From: Streptomyces regalis
Lineage (GTDB): Bacteria; Actinomycetota; Actinomycetes; Streptomycetales; Streptomycetaceae
DNA length: 14,483 bases
Reading direction: 5' to 3'
Assembly: GCF_001509475.1 (NCBI RefSeq)
Contig: NZ_LLZG01000080.1
Span: 1-14,483 of the forward strand
In this document: in pieces, positions 13,538-14,483 of the stretch
How the letters are laid out: each line of letters opens with the position of its first letter
Position numbering within the stretch: position 1 is the stretch's first letter
Translations under genes and position numbers: made by a program
The notes under the pieces: generated by a model
Databases searched by the model: none
Told to the model about the DNA's origin: nothing
What the model saw: only the letters and a program-made list of their open reading frames with translations

Positions 13538-13554
13538 TTGCTTAACTTAGGCAA
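13538..13554. promoter_or_regulatory. MarR-type operator 1
   Basis: TTGCTTAACTTAGGCAA is a 17-bp palindrome centred on 13546 with one mismatched pair (the odd central base aside), of the length and shape bound by MarR dimers. It lies in the divergent region between the dehydrogenase and the MarR gene. Confidence 0.7.
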
Positions 13555-13565
13555 GCATGATTGGG

Positions 13566-13582
13566 TTACTTAAGTCAAGCAA
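13566..13582. promoter_or_regulatory. MarR-type operator 2
   Basis: The reverse complement of this 17-bp site, TTGCTTGACTTAAGTAA, matches operator 1 at 14 of 17 bases. Its centre (13574) is 28 bases from the first. It covers the expected -35 position of the MarR gene, which fits autorepression. Confidence 0.65.
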
Positions 13583-13592
13583 GCATTTGCGG

Positions 13593-13598
13593 TACGGT
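13593..13598 (+). promoter_or_regulatory. possible -10 box of a leaderless MarR transcript
   Basis: TACGGT ends 7 bases before the ATG at 13606, so transcription would start at or next to the start codon. No Shine-Dalgarno sequence precedes the ATG, which supports a leaderless message. The matching -35 (TTAAGT at 13570-13575, 17-base spacer) is weak and lies inside operator 2. Confidence 0.45.
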
Positions 13599-13605
13599 GT
13601 GACGC

Positions 13606-14148
13606 ATGGCCGCACCGTCATCCGCAGCAGCGTCGCCCGTCCCGACGGACATCGTCCCGACGGACATCGTGGAGATCGAGAAGTGCCTCACCCGCGTCGC
13701 GTACCTGGCGGGCCGGGCGAGACAGCACGAGTACCTGATGGCCATGGCCGGTCTGACCCTCGACCGGGCCGCCGTGGCGATCCTGCGCCGCCTCGCCGAA
13801 ACCGAACCGATGCGGCCCGGTGTGCTGGCGGGTCTGCTGGCGGTGGAGGCGTCCCATGTCACGCGCCAGGTGCAGCAGTTGGAGCGGGCCGGCTATGTGG
13901 TCAGGGCCGCGGACCCGCACGACCGGCGGGCCCAGCGCATCGAACTCACCGACGCGGGCAGGGCGGCCGTGGACCGCTTCCGGGACGCGAGCCGCGTCGG
14001 CATGCGGATGGCGCTTGCCGATTGGTCCGACGAGGACCTGCGGCGGTTGGCCGAGCTCTTCCACCGCCTGGTCGACGACTTCGTCACCCATGCCGAGGCG
14101 CCGGCCGACCCGAGCCTGGGCCTGCGCGTCCCCGACCCCACCGCCTGA
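13606..14148 (+). CDS. MarR family transcriptional regulator
   Basis: A 180-residue winged-helix regulator that would bind DNA as a dimer and release it on meeting a ligand. Helical N-terminal part (about 22-50), then the winged helix: LDRAAVAILRRLAE, the recognition helix region EASHVTRQVQQLERAGYV, and the wing DPHDRRAQRIELT with the family's conserved D-x-R (Asp106, Arg108). A C-terminal dimerisation helix (LRRLAELFHRLVDDF) follows. Start at ATG 13606; no ribosome binding site, so likely leaderless. An in-frame 15-bp duplication lengthens the N-terminus (PTDIVPTDIV). It is divergent from the dehydrogenase and upstream of the exporter's unit; two operators overlap its promoter, so it probably represses itself and the dehydrogenase. 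Confidence 0.9.
   Translation: MAAPSSAAASPVPTDIVPTDIVEIEKCLTRVAYLAGRARQHEYLMAMAGLTLDRAAVAILRRLAETEPMRPGVLAGLLAVEASHVTRQVQQLERAGYVVRAADPHDRRAQRIELTDAGRAAVDRFRDASRVGMRMALADWSDEDLRRLAELFHRLVDDFVTHAEAPADPSLGLRVPDPTA
13641..13670 (+). repeat. 15-bp tandem duplication near the MarR N-terminus
   Basis: CCCGACGGACATCGT occurs twice without a gap (13641-13655 and 13656-13670), doubling the residues PTDIV in frame. Confidence 0.9.
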
Positions 14149-14216
14149 CGAACCGTTCCCGGTGCGCAGCGCCTCCCCCCAGCCCCCACACACGGCCCCA
14201 CACGAAGGGCGTCGCC

Positions 14217-14483
14217 ATGAACGCGAATCTCTCGACCCTCCTGGAGAAACCCTCGCCGCCACGCGGGGACGGAGAGCGGGTCCTGGTCGTCGCCGACGAT
14301 CCGGGCGACAGCGAACTGCTCAGCACCACCCTGGAGTTGGCCGGCTACCGGGTCGGCACGGCGGGCACCGGCGCCGAGGGGATGAGCCGGCTCACGGAGC
14401 ACTGCTTCGACCTGGCGGTGTGGGACGCCGTACTGCTCCATCACCTCGCGCCTCTGCCCCGCGCCCCTCGATCCCCTTACCCC
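14217..14483 (+). CDS. response regulator-like protein, receiver domain, cut by the window end
   Basis: The open frame runs from the ATG at 14217 (AAGGG about seven bases upstream) to the end of the window, 89 residues so far. After a short leader (MNANLSTLLEKPSPPRGDG) the sequence RVLVVADDPGDSELLSTTLE, LAGYRVGTAGTGAEG and FDLAVWDAVL follows the receiver-domain pattern beta1-alpha1-beta2-alpha2-beta3. Asp70 is at the phosphate-acceptor place. The first acidic position is Ala26 instead of Asp, and the loop after Asp70 reads AVLLHH without the usual Pro, so the site is degenerate. The last 15 residues (LAPLPRAPRSPYP) look unlike a receiver, so a frameshift or joint near 14437 is possible. An output domain, if any, lies outside the window. 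Confidence 0.65.
   Translation, partial: MNANLSTLLEKPSPPRGDGERVLVVADDPGDSELLSTTLELAGYRVGTAGTGAEGMSRLTEHCFDLAVWDAVLLHHLAPLPRAPRSPYP

Noticed and set aside
1..14483. tRNA, rRNA or CRISPR array
   Set aside because: No cloverleaf, rRNA-like or regularly spaced repeat sequence was seen in the window.

Overview
The window looks like chromosomal DNA from Streptomyces or a close relative. The evidence is very high GC, strong G/C bias at third codon positions, frequent GTG starts, and several families typical of streptomycetes (DUF6479, DUF7144, an LAETG sortase substrate, a DinB/DUF664 protein). No tRNA, rRNA or CRISPR array was seen. All family names come from reading the protein sequences; no database search was possible.

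Left accessory part (1-3460). A perfect 18-bp inverted repeat (2-19 and 1527-1544) encloses an IS5-family transposase split by an apparent -1 frameshift at an A5G5 run, a reversed SnoaL/DUF4440-like passenger gene, and a decayed tail of a second, different IS5 transposase. The unit has landed in the 3' part of an XRE/DUF5919-type regulator and replaced its C-terminus. Divergent from that regulator is a tight operon of four tiny unknown genes with overlapping or near-touching ends; three of them encode small Cys-motif proteins. This regulator-plus-cassette is the best candidate here for an undescribed system, and the insertion has probably damaged its control gene.

Middle part (3460-9812), ordinary single-gene units: an LAETG-anchored surface protein (minus), a GH13 alpha-glucosidase without mal transport genes beside it, a small helical hypothetical protein, a secreted Ig-like protein with an in-frame repeat in its signal peptide, a DinB-family protein, a lipoprotein (minus) and a four-helix DUF7144 membrane protein. 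Between the glucosidase and the small hypothetical gene lie what look like the tails of two lost genes.

Right part (9959-14483): a DUF6479 membrane protein (minus), a frameshifted coding remnant, an MFS DHA2-type exporter (minus) and a zinc-type alcohol/polyol dehydrogenase (minus). Divergent from the dehydrogenase is a MarR regulator, with two matching 17-bp palindromic operators in the shared intergenic region. The simplest reading is that MarR represses itself and the dehydrogenase, and possibly the exporter. The window ends inside a response-regulator-like gene with a degenerate receiver site.
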